The notes under the pieces were generated by a model. The model made no database searches. It had not been told where the DNA came from and saw only the letters and a program-made list of their open reading frames with translations. Source: an uncultured Alphaproteobacteria bacterium (GTDB lineage: Bacteria > Pseudomonadota > Alphaproteobacteria > Rs-D84). From it: a stretch of DNA of 43,224 nt. The DNA lies in assembly GCA_944389495.1 (NCBI GenBank), contig CALXMN010000007.1, positions 1-43,224 on the forward strand, read 5' to 3'. Shown here in pieces: positions 7,247 through 16,529 of the stretch. The position numbers were made by a program, and so were the translations under genes. Numbering within the stretch: position 1 is the first letter of the stretch; each line of letters opens with the position of its first letter.

Positions 7247-9004
7247 TCACCGTGTTCCGACACCACGACTTGTTACCGAACGGGTGCCCAATAAGTTATT
7301 TGTATTATTACCGTTATTGCCAAAGTTTAATAAACTGTTGTTGTTGCTATTGGTATTGGTCAGGGTTGGTGTTAATGCCGCCTGGAGATCGACAACACAT
7401 ATACCATCAACCAATCTTTGATTTTCGGCACATTCGCATATACCCGTTGTTGTATTAAATTTTCCGCCGTTTGAACACGTACATTTTATGCCATCAAACA
7501 TTCCGCCCGCGATTTTACAACGGGTTTCCATCTGGTCGTGTGGAATAGCGGTGTTTTCACGGCAACGACCATTAAAATCATCCCATATTTGTCCGTCGCC
7601 ACAATCGGGGTCTGTGCATATTCCGTCCTTCCACGTGCCACCAACCTTTTCACATTCGGCACGGCGCGCATCCGCAGATGGACGTGATGTGCCCGTTGTT
7701 GCGGCGGCCGCATCGGGTTCTGTTTCTTCGTCCGCAGAATCTGTGCCATAATTTTCGTCGTGTTCATCCTTGGCATCTTTGAGTGCGTTTTCAGCACGTT
7801 GACGATCGATTGCACGTTCAATTGCGCCGGATGTAATTGCACCCGCCGTAACGCCCAGGCCAGATCCCAGTAATGCAGATGATGCGGATGTCTGGGAACG
7901 GGTAAGGCGATATGCGTTTTCCATAAATGTGGTTATATCAATGCCGAACCAGTTTGGCGTGCAATCAAATACATCGCCCGCAAATAATTTTTTGGATGCG
8001 TATAATGTTGTATCTTCGCCGGCATAGAAATTAACAGTAAATACACAAGTTAATGTACGTGTGTCAAGTGATGCACCCATCGATTGACATTGTGCCGCCA
8101 TTTGATCGCGCAGTTCATATAAACGTTCGGTGTCGCGTTGAATTTGTTCTTCGGCATCAACGCGCAGGTTGGCAAATACCTGCATTGCGCGGGACGCCAG
8201 ACCACTGTCTTGTTCAATGCAATTTTGCGCGATTGTTTCACATTTTGCAATTGCGGCGTCGCCCGCGGATTTGCCCAAACATCCACCAAATGTTGTTCCG
8301 CATTCCGTTACAATACAGTCATTATAACGGTTGCCGCAATCAATAATTGCATTATATGATGCCAAACGGGCATTCATATCACGATCTGATTTTATTTCGG
8401 ATGCAAATAATCTGTATTCTTCGCCCGTGCACGTTACGTCCAAATCGTTGCGGCACGTATCCATTTTATTGCCCCAGATTGTGTCGGTGTCACCACTGCA
8501 TTCTGTGAAATCTTCACCGCATTTTTCACGCATACACGCACGCAGGCCCATATCACACGCATTTTGATTGCCCGATAAAACACGGTTGGCGGTCCCAACC
8601 GCATCCGCCGCGTCCAGTTCGGCGCGCTGTTGACGAACCAATTCCGCCAATGTCGCTGCAGATGTATCGGTGCCCGATGTGCTGGATTCCGTTAAAATTA
8701 AATCAAATTGAGATGATTTGTTTTCTATTTCTGGTTCGGGTTCGGACGGCGTCGGTGTTGGTTCCGGTTCTGAATTTTCCGGTTCAGTCGTTGTTGGGGT
8801 CGTGGTGGTGCCACTTGCCGTTGTGGTTGGCATACGGCCCGTAACGTTTGGACGGATGGAAACCGTTGGACGTGACGATACGGATGCGCGTGATACAACC
8901 GCCGCATCGGCCGTAAATATTCCACACATTGCAAATAATACCGCGTACATTGTTATGCGTGATATTGATGCGTTGTGATAAATTTTTTTATGCATACGTA
9001 TCAT
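7247..9004 (-). CDS. Secreted Cys-rich protein with Thr/Pro/Glu linker and EGF-like C-terminus
   Basis: The product is 585 aa. A longish signal region (residues about 1-34, ending TADA-A) precedes a low-complexity Thr/Pro/Glu linker (about 55-100). Two four-Cys modules follow (C-x6-C-x4-CG-x2-[FW]-x3-C, about 145-175 and 215-240), of the kind repeated across the larger paralogues. Then come a coiled coil, a short Ala/Gly hydrophobic segment (about 375-395), an acidic stretch and a C-terminal set of EGF-like Cys repeats (about 455-545) resembling those in the next gene. Middle gene of an operon: 19 bp after the 290-aa gene and 21 bp before the start of the OmpA-fusion gene. An alternative ATG three codons downstream (8995) is equally plausible. 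Function unknown, probably structural in the envelope. Confidence 0.8.
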   Translation of the reverse strand: MIRMHKKIYHNASISRITMYAVLFAMCGIFTADAAVVSRASVSSRPTVSIRPNVTGRMPTTTASGTTTTPTTTEPENSEPEPTPTPSEPEPEIENKSSQFDLILTESSTSGTDTSAATLAELVRQQRAELDAADAVGTANRVLSGNQNACDMGLRACMREKCGEDFTECSGDTDTIWGNKMDTCRNDLDVTCTGEEYRLFASEIKSDRDMNARLASYNAIIDCGNRYNDCIVTECGTTFGGCLGKSAGDAAIAKCETIAQNCIEQDSGLASRAMQVFANLRVDAEEQIQRDTERLYELRDQMAAQCQSMGASLDTRTLTCVFTVNFYAGEDTTLYASKKLFAGDVFDCTPNWFGIDITTFMENAYRLTRSQTSASSALLGSGLGVTAGAITSGAIERAIDRQRAENALKDAKDEHDENYGTDSADEETEPDAAAATTGTSRPSADARRAECEKVGGTWKDGICTDPDCGDGQIWDDFNGRCRENTAIPHDQMETRCKIAGGMFDGIKCTCSNGGKFNTTTGICECAENQRLVDGICVVDLQAALTPTLTNTNSNNNSLLNFGNNGNNTNNLLGTRSVTSRGVGTR

Positions 9005-9023
9005 TTTTTATCTTTGTCCGTTC

Positions 9024-9896
9024 TTAGTCCAACAAATCACAGGCCTGGTTATAAAAATCGCACAACAGATTTGCGTTTACGCGTTCCGATTCGTATCCGT
9101 CGGCGCATTTGTTGGGCATATTGCGTTCGCATACCGTTTCGATACAGGCGTTGCGACCCGCGTTATCGGTACAGGTTGCACGTGCATCGTTTAACTTTTT
9201 ATCGCGTGCATCTTGGTACCAAGTAACCAGATTTTGAATTAATGTGTCTGCGTTTTTAATTGCGGTATCACGCGCAGATTCCATTGCCGTACGTATGTCG
9301 GCAATATAGTCGCCACAGTCAGTTGCCTCTATGCTGCAGGTGGAAAAGAAGTTATTAAATGCAGCGTCGTCTTCGCACGCCGCCCAATTCGCGCCACAAC
9401 GGTTGCTTGCAACAAGGCACGCACGAATTGTCGTTTGGCATCCCGCCGCAGTTGTTGTTTGGCGGGCATTGTCCGCCAGCGTTGCCGTCATCTGGGCGTT
9501 TACGCCCGCGGCACGACAAGATTGTTCAATTAATTCATCGTACGCGTCAGATACATCGTCTGCATCACAGCCGTCTATTTTTTGTATGCACTTTGCCGTG
9601 GCCCAAGCATAACGTTCACCCGGGTCGGTGGGTGCATCCTCTAGCTCATCGGAACTTAGTGTATATCGGGCAGAGGCCCCCAGTGATAAACTTTGCATTC
9701 CGGTGCGAGTTGATGGCGGTTCGCCCGCGCGCGATGTACCACAATATTGGCATCGGGCCGCAGGATTTGATGACACGTTTATTGCGCACGCAGAATCCAA
9801 ACATCGGGTTAAATTCATCACAGAACACGTGGCCGCCGATGCAAAACCCGGCGCGACAACAAGTCCAATTATTAAAAACAGGGCACTTTTTTTCAT
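9024..9896 (-). CDS. Secreted Cys-rich protein, first gene of the three-gene operon
   Basis: The product is 290 aa with a clean signal peptide (MKKSALFLIIGLVV..., cleaved near ASA-A, residue 21). The mature N-terminus has clustered cysteines (a CQYC motif near residue 48-51). A four-Cys module (C-x6-C-x6-CG-x-NW-x2-C) sits at about residues 150-175 and is the same module as in the larger family members. The C-terminus is helical with further cysteines. Start ATG at 9896, preceded by GAGA. It heads the operon 9896-4796 and shares a 150-bp intergenic region with the divergent 207-aa gene. Function unknown; the module suggests co-folding or assembly with the downstream products. Confidence 0.8.
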   Translation of the reverse strand: MKKSALFLIIGLVVAPGFASAATCSVMNLTRCLDSACAINVSSNPAARCQYCGTSRAGEPPSTRTGMQSLSLGASARYTLSSDELEDAPTDPGERYAWATAKCIQKIDGCDADDVSDAYDELIEQSCRAAGVNAQMTATLADNARQTTTAAGCQTTIRACLVASNRCGANWAACEDDAAFNNFFSTCSIEATDCGDYIADIRTAMESARDTAIKNADTLIQNLVTWYQDARDKKLNDARATCTDNAGRNACIETVCERNMPNKCADGYESERVNANLLCDFYNQACDLLD

Positions 9897-9992
9897 TTCT
9901 CTCTATGCAATAAAGTATATCAAAAAACAATTTGTCTGCAAAGCGAAAATAAGCAATATTTGTATGAAAAACTTTTATTTGTATATTAATGG

Positions 9993-10021
9993 TTGACAAA
10001 TGTTTTGTTTTGTCCTATATT
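9993..10021 (+). promoter_or_regulatory. Sigma70-like promoter TTGACA-17-TATATT
   Basis: TTGACA (9993-9998) and TATATT (10016-10021) have ideal 17-base spacing. The start would be near 10028, giving a 5' UTR of about 20 nt with an AAAGGA ribosome-binding site before the ATG at 10047. Confidence 0.8.
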
Positions 10022-10046
10022 ACAAGCGTAAAACAAAGGATTCAAA

Positions 10047-10670
10047 ATGAATTGGAAAAGAATTATTGGTGCCAGTGCAATTGTTATTGGTGGCGTTGCC
10101 GTTATTCTGTTGGGGGTACGTTCTTGTCAGGAAAGTAATGTCACAGAATCTATTGAAGAAACGCGTAATACTATTAAAGAGGCTCGGGAAACAATGGAAC
10201 AGGTTTCCAAGCAAAATGATGCATTACGTGATTCTGTTGCTATGTGGCGCGATTCAACCGAGTTCTATAAACGCGGTTTGGAAGATTGTGAAAACAGCAA
10301 GCGCAAGCAGCCAATTAACAAGAAAAAGCCCGTCGTTACACCGCGTCGCGACGTTGTTGTGATACGTGACCAGGATTGTCCTGATAACGAAAATGGTATC
10401 AATATTAAATTGCACGATAATGCAAGAAATAATCAAAATATCGTTGTGCAAAATGAATGTGAAAAAGTTGCCGGGGCAGAAATCGTTCTGGGCAATGGTG
10501 CGGTAAATGATGGTAACATAATTGTTAATAATGGCGGTAATGTCACAATTAATGATAATATGGAAAAGGTTGATTCTTTGCGTAACGTTATTAATTCAAC
10601 CCCAAAGGTTGCGGCCGCGTCAAGTGTTGTTATCATTAAAAAGGTAAAAACGTATCAGCGTGTACGCTAA
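10047..10670 (+). CDS. Membrane-anchored coiled-coil protein with beta-repeat-like C-terminus; unknown
   Basis: The product is 207 aa. A single N-terminal helix (about residues 6-24) is followed directly by a Cys and a heptad-rich helix (about 30-85), then a basic Lys/Arg/Pro linker (about 88-110). The C-terminal part (about 112-190) is rich in Asn, Val and Ile, with short repeats such as NIIVNNGGNVTIND that resemble rungs of a beta-solenoid. There is no lipobox and no enzyme motif. The arrangement would fit an inner-membrane protein whose coiled coil and beta region reach into the periplasm. It has its own strong promoter (9993-10021) and its own terminator, so it is monocistronic. A phage spanin was considered, but no lysis genes are nearby. 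Confidence 0.7.
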   Translation: MNWKRIIGASAIVIGGVAVILLGVRSCQESNVTESIEETRNTIKEARETMEQVSKQNDALRDSVAMWRDSTEFYKRGLEDCENSKRKQPINKKKPVVTPRRDVVVIRDQDCPDNENGINIKLHDNARNNQNIVVQNECEKVAGAEIVLGNGAVNDGNIIVNNGGNVTINDNMEKVDSLRNVINSTPKVAAASSVVIIKKVKTYQRVR

Positions 10671-10698
10671 GTTACACATATAAGTAAGTGCGTTTTTG

Positions 10699-10729
10699 AT
10701 GACGTCGTATCTTTACGGCGTCATTTTTT
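10699..10729 (+). terminator. Intrinsic terminator after the 207-aa gene
   Basis: A TGACGTCG/CGGCGTCA stem with an 8-base loop is followed by six T. Confidence 0.8.
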
Positions 10730-10798
10730 GTGCAAGTTTTTTCTAGACATATAATTTCAATGTATGTTAAGATATTTTTTGTACAGAGAGAATTGTTA

Positions 10799-13700
10799 AT
10801 GAAATACATCAGATTAGTATTGTTTGCATTATTCTTGATTCCTGTGGGTGGTGCGTTGGCGGCAACAATGCCAAATAATGAATTTATGGTGGCGGCCCAA
10901 TTGTTGTCTGCGGCAAAAAATGCCGATATTCAACAGGTGCAAAATTTAATAAATGCCGGTGCAGATGTTAATTATGTGGACAGTACGGGATTGTCGCTGG
11001 TGTGTACGGCGTTGATGAATAATGATGTGCGGGCGGCGCAAATTCTGCAGATGTATGGTGCGGACGCATCACAATGTGACCGACAGATAAAGCAATATGA
11101 ATCACGAACGCAACCGACAGAAAGTGGGGGACTGTTCAGCGGATTATCCTCCGCCCAGACGATTTCTTTGGCGGCGGCGGGGGCCGCCGTTGTTGTAGGT
11201 GGATTGTTTTTATTAACCGATTGGTTGGACCCGGGAAATGAAAATGATGGCGGGTCGTCGTCCGGTAATCGACCCGGTGGTGACAATGGTGAAAATGGTG
11301 GTGGCGCAACAATCGAATCGTCTGAAATACCCGTTGGACCCGCATATTTTACGTCTGATGACGAAATTGCATATAGTACGGCGGCATATCAACAAAACTT
11401 GGCACAATGGGATCCAACGGCGGGTGGTATTCGGGCGGTGGATTTTAATTATTTCCGGCCGGGTGTAAAAACAGATTCGGGGGATGACGAAGATGCACCA
11501 CAAATTCAGCAGACATATTATACAACCGATGGAATAAATTTACCGTTGCAGAATTATTTGTTAATAATGCACGGGTATTCTTCGTTCGCAAATGGTTATA
11601 TGGGACAATATACTTTTCGGGATGATAAACATAACCCAGAAAAGATTCTTAATACAACAAGTGGTGGTAACCCGATTCGTACGGCGTTAATTACCGCAAA
11701 TGGTGTGAATCCGGCGGGCTCGGCCGATAGGGGGGCGGGTATTGTTTGGGCCAGTTCAACCGCAGTGAATGCAAATACAGGCACGGTGGATAAATATGCA
11801 AACTATAATAATCCGTCTGATGGGGCAATGGGTGACGAAGTTGCAACGGGCGGGTTTGATCTGTCGGGCAGTGGCACCGCAATGAACCCATTTGCAAGCG
11901 CGACAGAAAGCGCGTTGGCCAAAATTGTTGCCGGATGGGAGGCGGATGGTCGTGCATATGGTGATTTGTACGGCTTTGCACCAAACAGCCAATTGGCAAT
12001 TTATCGTACCGGTAACGGCAAAGGTTGGGTTAATATAGAAAATCCAACCGAGGGCGAAAGTGTCGGGACATTAACCGATGGTGGTGCGGCCGGTGTTGCC
12101 GGTAAACTTAACCCGGGGGATACAATTACCTTTGGTGGAAAAACGTATACTATTTCGTCTGCGCGCGATGATGCGGGGGTTACGAATCCCACAATTACGG
12201 TTGGTGATACGACGTATAAATTGGGCACGGGCAGTGATATGATGCGCGGGGTTTGTGTCGGTGAAGGTACCGAATGCGAAGATGTGTCTGATATTGTGAT
12301 ATACCAGGGAACAGATGGTTATTATTACTTTAATACCAGTGGTGGTGACACAATTGATGGTGTCTATGTTATCGATAATAACAATATATATGCGCAAAAA
12401 AAATTAAAAGACATAGATGTAAAAACGTTCGAGGCCCTATTTAATATGCCCAAGGTTTATGAAATTGGGGGGGTAAATGGTTTGTCATCAATTGCGGTGA
12501 CAACGTTAAATCCGCAATCGCGTAAAATATCTTATACAAATACAGATGGTGTGGAATCTTATATTGCGCTGGTTGGGGGAAATGAACGTACCGCAATGAT
12601 AAATTTGGTTGATGCATATTATGATGTGGATTCGTCTGATCCACAAAGCCAGGGTCAATATGCAAATGCTGTTTTGGGGAATTATGTTGCCGGAATGCCA
12701 ATCCTGATTATGCCGGCGGGTGAGTTTGAATATGGGATTGGTGATGGAAAATCGCTTAGCGTGTTGGATGCAACGTTTGAAAATTATGCGCCGGCAATTT
12801 ACAATAATCTGGAACATCATTTTATGACAATTGTTGCGGTTCAGCATTCTGTTGGTACCTCGGCGGCAGACAGTATTGCAGATTATGGTAATGGTACGGG
12901 GGATGATTTTGGGCGGTTGTATTTATCGGCCTGGACCGATACCAAAGGAACAACTGAAACAGATGACGATGTTATGTATATGTCGCGTAAGTGTGGTGTT
13001 GCGGGACTGGGGATAAACGGTGTTGATCCGTGGTGTTTTTCGGCCGCCGGCCCAACGGCCGAAATGGCCGTTGCGTCCGCCGCCGGTGCGGTTGCCGCAT
13101 TAAAGGGGGCTTTCCCATATATGGCCAATGGTGATATATTTACATTAATGGCATTAACCGCAGATGGACCTTATCTTGGTACCGACAGTGCAGGAAATGC
13201 GTTCACAACCGATGGATTGGTTTCTTACTTAAAAACTATGTATGCTTTACCGCCCGATGTGGCCGAAGATCAATTAACGGGCCAGGCGTATCTTGATGCC
13301 TTTGCCGATATTTATGGGTATGGGATGATAAATCTGGAACGTGCAATGACGCCGGGAAATAAAATTTATTATTATGATGGTGATACAATAAAATCTGATA
13401 ATGGTAATGCGTATTGGCGTGCGGCGTCAAATACCGTATTCCGTGCGTCGTCGGCATTTGGTGGTGCGCGCGCCGCCACAATCAGTGCCCCGTTCTTTGA
13501 TGTGTTGGAAAGCGTCGATGGTAAATTGACATTGCCGCGTGTTTGGAAAAATGAATTCGCATTGGCCGCGGATGCCCGGCGTGGTTTATATATGGGTGAT
13601 GTTTTGGGCGAATTTAAAACCCGGCGTGTGGAACCAAATCGCATCCAATTTGGAAACTTTGGTTTTTCAATGACCGCCTCTGAAAAGCCGTATGCGGATA

Positions 13701-14590
13701 ATCTTGATGGTTTGGATAATATGCGTTTGGATTATACGTCTGGGAATTGGAATTTTGCGGCCGGATATCAGCGGCATTTTACGGATGGGACGTCGCGATT
13801 TGATGGGATGTCTAATCCGATTTTGGGATTGGCATCAAATGCAATTACGACCGATGCGTTGTATAATATGAAAAATTGGGCATTTGGGGCCCGGGTGTTT
13901 TCAGGCGCAATTACAGATGAAACGATGATGGATAACGATCCGACATTGGCGGCACAATATTTGCCGGCTCGTTTGGGGTTGATGCAGGGGGCCCAGGCCG
14001 ATATTATCTGGGACGGTGATAATTTTGGTTTTACCGCATCCGTGGGGACGGCGTATGAAACGAATACCGTTTTGGGGGCTGTGTCGGGTGGATTGTTGGA
14101 TATGGGTAATGGTAATACCGTGTATGTCGATTCGGAATTTCGTTACAGCCCGTCGGATAAAATTTCATTTAAATTGCGGTCTACGTTTGCACGTACAGTC
14201 ACGGATGCAAGTGGTGAATTTATATTGGGATTGTCCGAAATTGATTCAAACGCCTTTGCGTTTGGTATGGATGCCGGAAATTTCAGTTTTTCCGTTTCCC
14301 AGCCACTGGCGATAACGCGTGGGTATTTGCAATATCCGTATGCAAATTACGATGTTGTTGACCTTGGGGATGGAAAGTATGATTTGAATATAACAGATAT
14401 GCATATTGAAAATGTGGATTTAAGCCCAATCCATCGCGAGGTCAGATTTACCGGTGAATATCGTCATAATTTTGGTGATTTTACCGATGGGGCAATTGGA
14501 TTTATCTATCGGGTAAATCCAAATAATACGGATGTGTTTGGAAATGAATCTGTTTTTATGATGAAATTAACACATAGATTGGGAATTTAA
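10799..14590 (+). CDS. Ankyrin-repeat, subtilase-like (apparently inactive) autotransporter
   Basis: The product is 1263 aa. Signal peptide (about 1-22); two ankyrin-type repeats (about 30-100, LINAGADVN and TALMNNDVRAAQIL); a hydrophobic Ala/Gly segment (about 119-144); a Gly/Asn/Asp linker; then a domain following the S8 subtilase layout (about 190-860). The block matching the His motif reads ESALAKIVAGW (about 370) before GFAPNSQLAIYR. The block matching the Ser motif reads GPTAEMAVASAAGAVAALKG (about 750), with Glu where Ser is expected. Catalytic His and Ser thus appear lost and I find no clear Asp motif. About 300 C-terminal residues alternate aromatic and polar residues and end in LTHRLGI, as an autotransporter barrel. 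It is probably a surface binding protein built on a dead protease. The ATG at 10799 gives the signal peptide; the longer reading does not. Confidence 0.75.
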   Translation: MKYIRLVLFALFLIPVGGALAATMPNNEFMVAAQLLSAAKNADIQQVQNLINAGADVNYVDSTGLSLVCTALMNNDVRAAQILQMYGADASQCDRQIKQYESRTQPTESGGLFSGLSSAQTISLAAAGAAVVVGGLFLLTDWLDPGNENDGGSSSGNRPGGDNGENGGGATIESSEIPVGPAYFTSDDEIAYSTAAYQQNLAQWDPTAGGIRAVDFNYFRPGVKTDSGDDEDAPQIQQTYYTTDGINLPLQNYLLIMHGYSSFANGYMGQYTFRDDKHNPEKILNTTSGGNPIRTALITANGVNPAGSADRGAGIVWASSTAVNANTGTVDKYANYNNPSDGAMGDEVATGGFDLSGSGTAMNPFASATESALAKIVAGWEADGRAYGDLYGFAPNSQLAIYRTGNGKGWVNIENPTEGESVGTLTDGGAAGVAGKLNPGDTITFGGKTYTISSARDDAGVTNPTITVGDTTYKLGTGSDMMRGVCVGEGTECEDVSDIVIYQGTDGYYYFNTSGGDTIDGVYVIDNNNIYAQKKLKDIDVKTFEALFNMPKVYEIGGVNGLSSIAVTTLNPQSRKISYTNTDGVESYIALVGGNERTAMINLVDAYYDVDSSDPQSQGQYANAVLGNYVAGMPILIMPAGEFEYGIGDGKSLSVLDATFENYAPAIYNNLEHHFMTIVAVQHSVGTSAADSIADYGNGTGDDFGRLYLSAWTDTKGTTETDDDVMYMSRKCGVAGLGINGVDPWCFSAAGPTAEMAVASAAGAVAALKGAFPYMANGDIFTLMALTADGPYLGTDSAGNAFTTDGLVSYLKTMYALPPDVAEDQLTGQAYLDAFADIYGYGMINLERAMTPGNKIYYYDGDTIKSDNGNAYWRAASNTVFRASSAFGGARAATISAPFFDVLESVDGKLTLPRVWKNEFALAADARRGLYMGDVLGEFKTRRVEPNRIQFGNFGFSMTASEKPYADNLDGLDNMRLDYTSGNWNFAAGYQRHFTDGTSRFDGMSNPILGLASNAITTDALYNMKNWAFGARVFSGAITDETMMDNDPTLAAQYLPARLGLMQGAQADIIWDGDNFGFTASVGTAYETNTVLGAVSGGLLDMGNGNTVYVDSEFRYSPSDKISFKLRSTFARTVTDASGEFILGLSEIDSNAFAFGMDAGNFSFSVSQPLAITRGYLQYPYANYDVVDLGDGKYDLNITDMHIENVDLSPIHREVRFTGEYRHNFGDFTDGAIGFIYRVNPNNTDVFGNESVFMMKLTHRLGI

Positions 14591-14707
14591 TTTGAATTTT
14601 TGTCCGGCAATGTCCCGCGTGTATAAAATATTCGTGGGACATTTTATATGCTTGATAAATATTTTTTTTTGTTTAATATAACTTGACAAAACCAAGGATT
14701 GTTAATT

Positions 14708-15115
14708 ATGAAAATTATACAAAGAATAAAGGATTATTTTGCGCCAGCATACAGTGTTAAATATGCAGAACCCACGGTGGATGTTCGGGTCTTGTCGGCA
14801 ATTGGTAAAGATGCGGTGTTTTTAACTGCATCTAATAAAAAGGATTATTTTTATTATTTCCCTGTAAAGGTAAAGAATATTGATGTTGCAAAATATTTGT
14901 TTATAAGAAATGGGATACCGGTTCGTATGCATAAAACAATGTATAACTATACCAAAGAAAGTGTTTTACGTGTTCCAATGACGGCAATTCCCAAAAATTC
15001 GCCCCAGCGGAAGTTCGTTGATGCCATAGATACGTATCCAGATTTGATGTCGGCCGAAGAAATTGAATCAACTTTGAGTTTGTTGCGTCGTCAAATGAAA
15101 GGATATGAAAGATAA
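14708..15115 (+). CDS. Small basic protein, unknown
   Basis: The product is 135 aa with no signal peptide and no membrane helix, probably cytoplasmic. The N-terminus is basic (KIIQRIKDYF), the middle is beta-rich with many aromatic residues (KKDYFYYFPVKVK, about 47-59), and the C-terminus is helical (SAEEIESTLSLLRRQMKGYER). The ATG at 14708 has an AAGGATT ribosome-binding site; an in-frame TTG three codons upstream is less likely. It lies between the autotransporter gene and a terminator shared with the convergent grpE. I do not recognise the family. Confidence 0.65.
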   Translation: MKIIQRIKDYFAPAYSVKYAEPTVDVRVLSAIGKDAVFLTASNKKDYFYYFPVKVKNIDVAKYLFIRNGIPVRMHKTMYNYTKESVLRVPMTAIPKNSPQRKFVDAIDTYPDLMSAEEIESTLSLLRRQMKGYER

Positions 15116-15116
15116 T

Positions 15117-15141
15117 AAAAACGCCCATTTGGGCGTTTTTA
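15117..15141. terminator. Bidirectional terminator between the 135-aa gene and grpE
   Basis: AAAACGCCC-ATTT-GGGCGTTTTT is symmetrical, serving genes converging from both sides. Confidence 0.85.
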
Positions 15142-15726
15142 TTTACAGACGGTTACCATTGCCGTACGTAAAACCGTGTCGCCAAACATATATCCCGGTT
15201 GCAGTTCTGATATTATTGTGTTTGGGGCAGGTTTGGAATCGGCGTTTCCCGGGGCATCAACAACCTGGATCGCGTTATGCAGTAATGGATTTAATATTTG
15301 TCCAACCGATTCGATTTTTGTAATTCCAATTTGGGTAAAGGCATCATTCATCGCCATTGCCATTGATTTTATTCCCGCATCATCTGGGGCGTGTTCTTGG
15401 GCGGCCTGGATGGCGTCCATTACCGGCAGAAACTTTTTTGCAACCGACATCGCGCGATTTCGTGATGCAGATTCAATGTCCAATGCCGCACGGCGACGTG
15501 TGTTTTCCAATTCCGCCGCCAGACGTAAAAACTTGTCTGTTAATTCGGCAATTTGGGAATTTAATTTTTCTGTTTCTGGATTTGATTCGGAATCCGATGG
15601 TTTCGGCGAATTTGTCGCCGCATTTGCGGCGGCGTCATTCACAGACGTCGATTCGGCCGCGTCTTTTGTTGTTTTATCTGTATCAGAAACAGAAACTGTA
15701 TCTATTTTTACGTCTTTTTCGTCCAT
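15139..15726 (-). CDS. grpE: GrpE, nucleotide exchange factor for DnaK
   Basis: The product is 195 aa, the usual size. GrpE dimers promote ADP release from DnaK in the cytoplasm. Visible features are an acidic/Ser-rich disordered N-terminus (about 1-50), a long helix (about 53-100) with the family segment RLAAELENTRRRA, and the C-terminal beta domain with NPLLHNAIQVV and LQPGYMFGDTVLRTAMVTV, matching the family motif for the DnaK-contacting wing. The gene starts 31 bp after tpiA on the same strand, so it is probably co-transcribed with it. The ribosome-binding site is weak. A heat-shock promoter was not found directly upstream. Confidence 0.97.
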   Translation of the reverse strand: MDEKDVKIDTVSVSDTDKTTKDAAESTSVNDAAANAATNSPKPSDSESNPETEKLNSQIAELTDKFLRLAAELENTRRRAALDIESASRNRAMSVAKKFLPVMDAIQAAQEHAPDDAGIKSMAMAMNDAFTQIGITKIESVGQILNPLLHNAIQVVDAPGNADSKPAPNTIISELQPGYMFGDTVLRTAMVTVCK

Positions 15727-15757
15727 AATAATAACCCGTTATGTTTTTAATATAATC

Positions 15758-16462
15758 TTATTTTACGCTGGTTATTATAGGTATGAAGTCGTCCGGTTTC
15801 AAGGATGCACCGCCAACCAAAACACCATCTACGTTTGGTATTGACATAATTTGTGCCGCGTTTGTGCCCTTGACACTGGCGCCGTACAGTACGGGGGTGC
15901 CGCCAAGCCCCATATCCGTCAATGTATCTGCAATTAATTTGTGGGCGTCCGCAATTTCAGAATCCGTCGGGGTCAGGCCCGCACCAATTGCCCAGCGGGG
16001 TTCGTATGCGATTATTATATCTGTGCTGACATCGGCGGGAACAGATTCTCGGACACCGGATTCAATTACCGCCATTGTCTTGCCGGCTTGTTTTTCGTCC
16101 ATTGTTTCACCAACGCAGATAATTGGAATTAATCCCGCGGCCAGGGCGGCAGAGGCCTTTTGCCGGACGGTGCCGTTTGTTTCGGCGTGGTATTGGCGGC
16201 GTTCACTGTGGCCGACAATTACATATTTTGCGCCGGTGTCCGCGATCATCGGGGCCGATACTTCGCCGGTGTATGCACCGTGTTCGTGTGTGCTGACATC
16301 CTGGGCCCCAAGGGCGATGCGACCGCCATCAATCCCAAGCATTGTGTATGGAACACACAGAACAACGGTGTTTTCTGAATCGATATTTTGCAATGCGTTA
16401 ACCATTTCACGTAATGCCGTACGTGATCCGTTCATTTTCCAATTTCCTGCGATAACTTTCAT
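15758..16462 (-). CDS. tpiA: Triosephosphate isomerase
   Basis: The product is 234 aa, slightly short for the 245-255-aa family but complete. It interconverts dihydroxyacetone phosphate and glyceraldehyde 3-phosphate in glycolysis/gluconeogenesis. Key residues are present: Lys9 in GNWKMN, His85 in GHSERR, and Glu154 in AYEPRWAIG (usually AYEPVWAIG; the V-to-R change lies next to the catalytic Glu). The phosphate-binding VLVGGASL motif is near the C-terminus. AAGGGAAAA precedes the ATG. It is divergent from the PpiD-like gene and followed by grpE. With pgk at 37032-38201 it points to a working lower glycolytic pathway. Confidence 0.97.
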   Translation of the reverse strand: MKVIAGNWKMNGSRTALREMVNALQNIDSENTVVLCVPYTMLGIDGGRIALGAQDVSTHEHGAYTGEVSAPMIADTGAKYVIVGHSERRQYHAETNGTVRQKASAALAAGLIPIICVGETMDEKQAGKTMAVIESGVRESVPADVSTDIIIAYEPRWAIGAGLTPTDSEIADAHKLIADTLTDMGLGGTPVLYGASVKGTNAAQIMSIPNVDGVLVGGASLKPDDFIPIITSVK

Positions 16463-16529
16463 TGATTTTCCCTTTTTTTCATTGATTTTTTTGATATTGT
16501 TTTGCTATGGTATCGCAAAAGGGGATTAA

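Noticed and set aside
10047-10670. Phage spanin or holin-like protein
   Set aside because: TM plus coiled coil fits loosely, but there are no phage genes nearby, it has its own promoter and terminator, and the C-terminal beta-repeat region is atypical.
15176-16529. Long plus-strand frames opposite grpE and tpiA
   Set aside because: They mirror two certain genes; codon pattern artefact.
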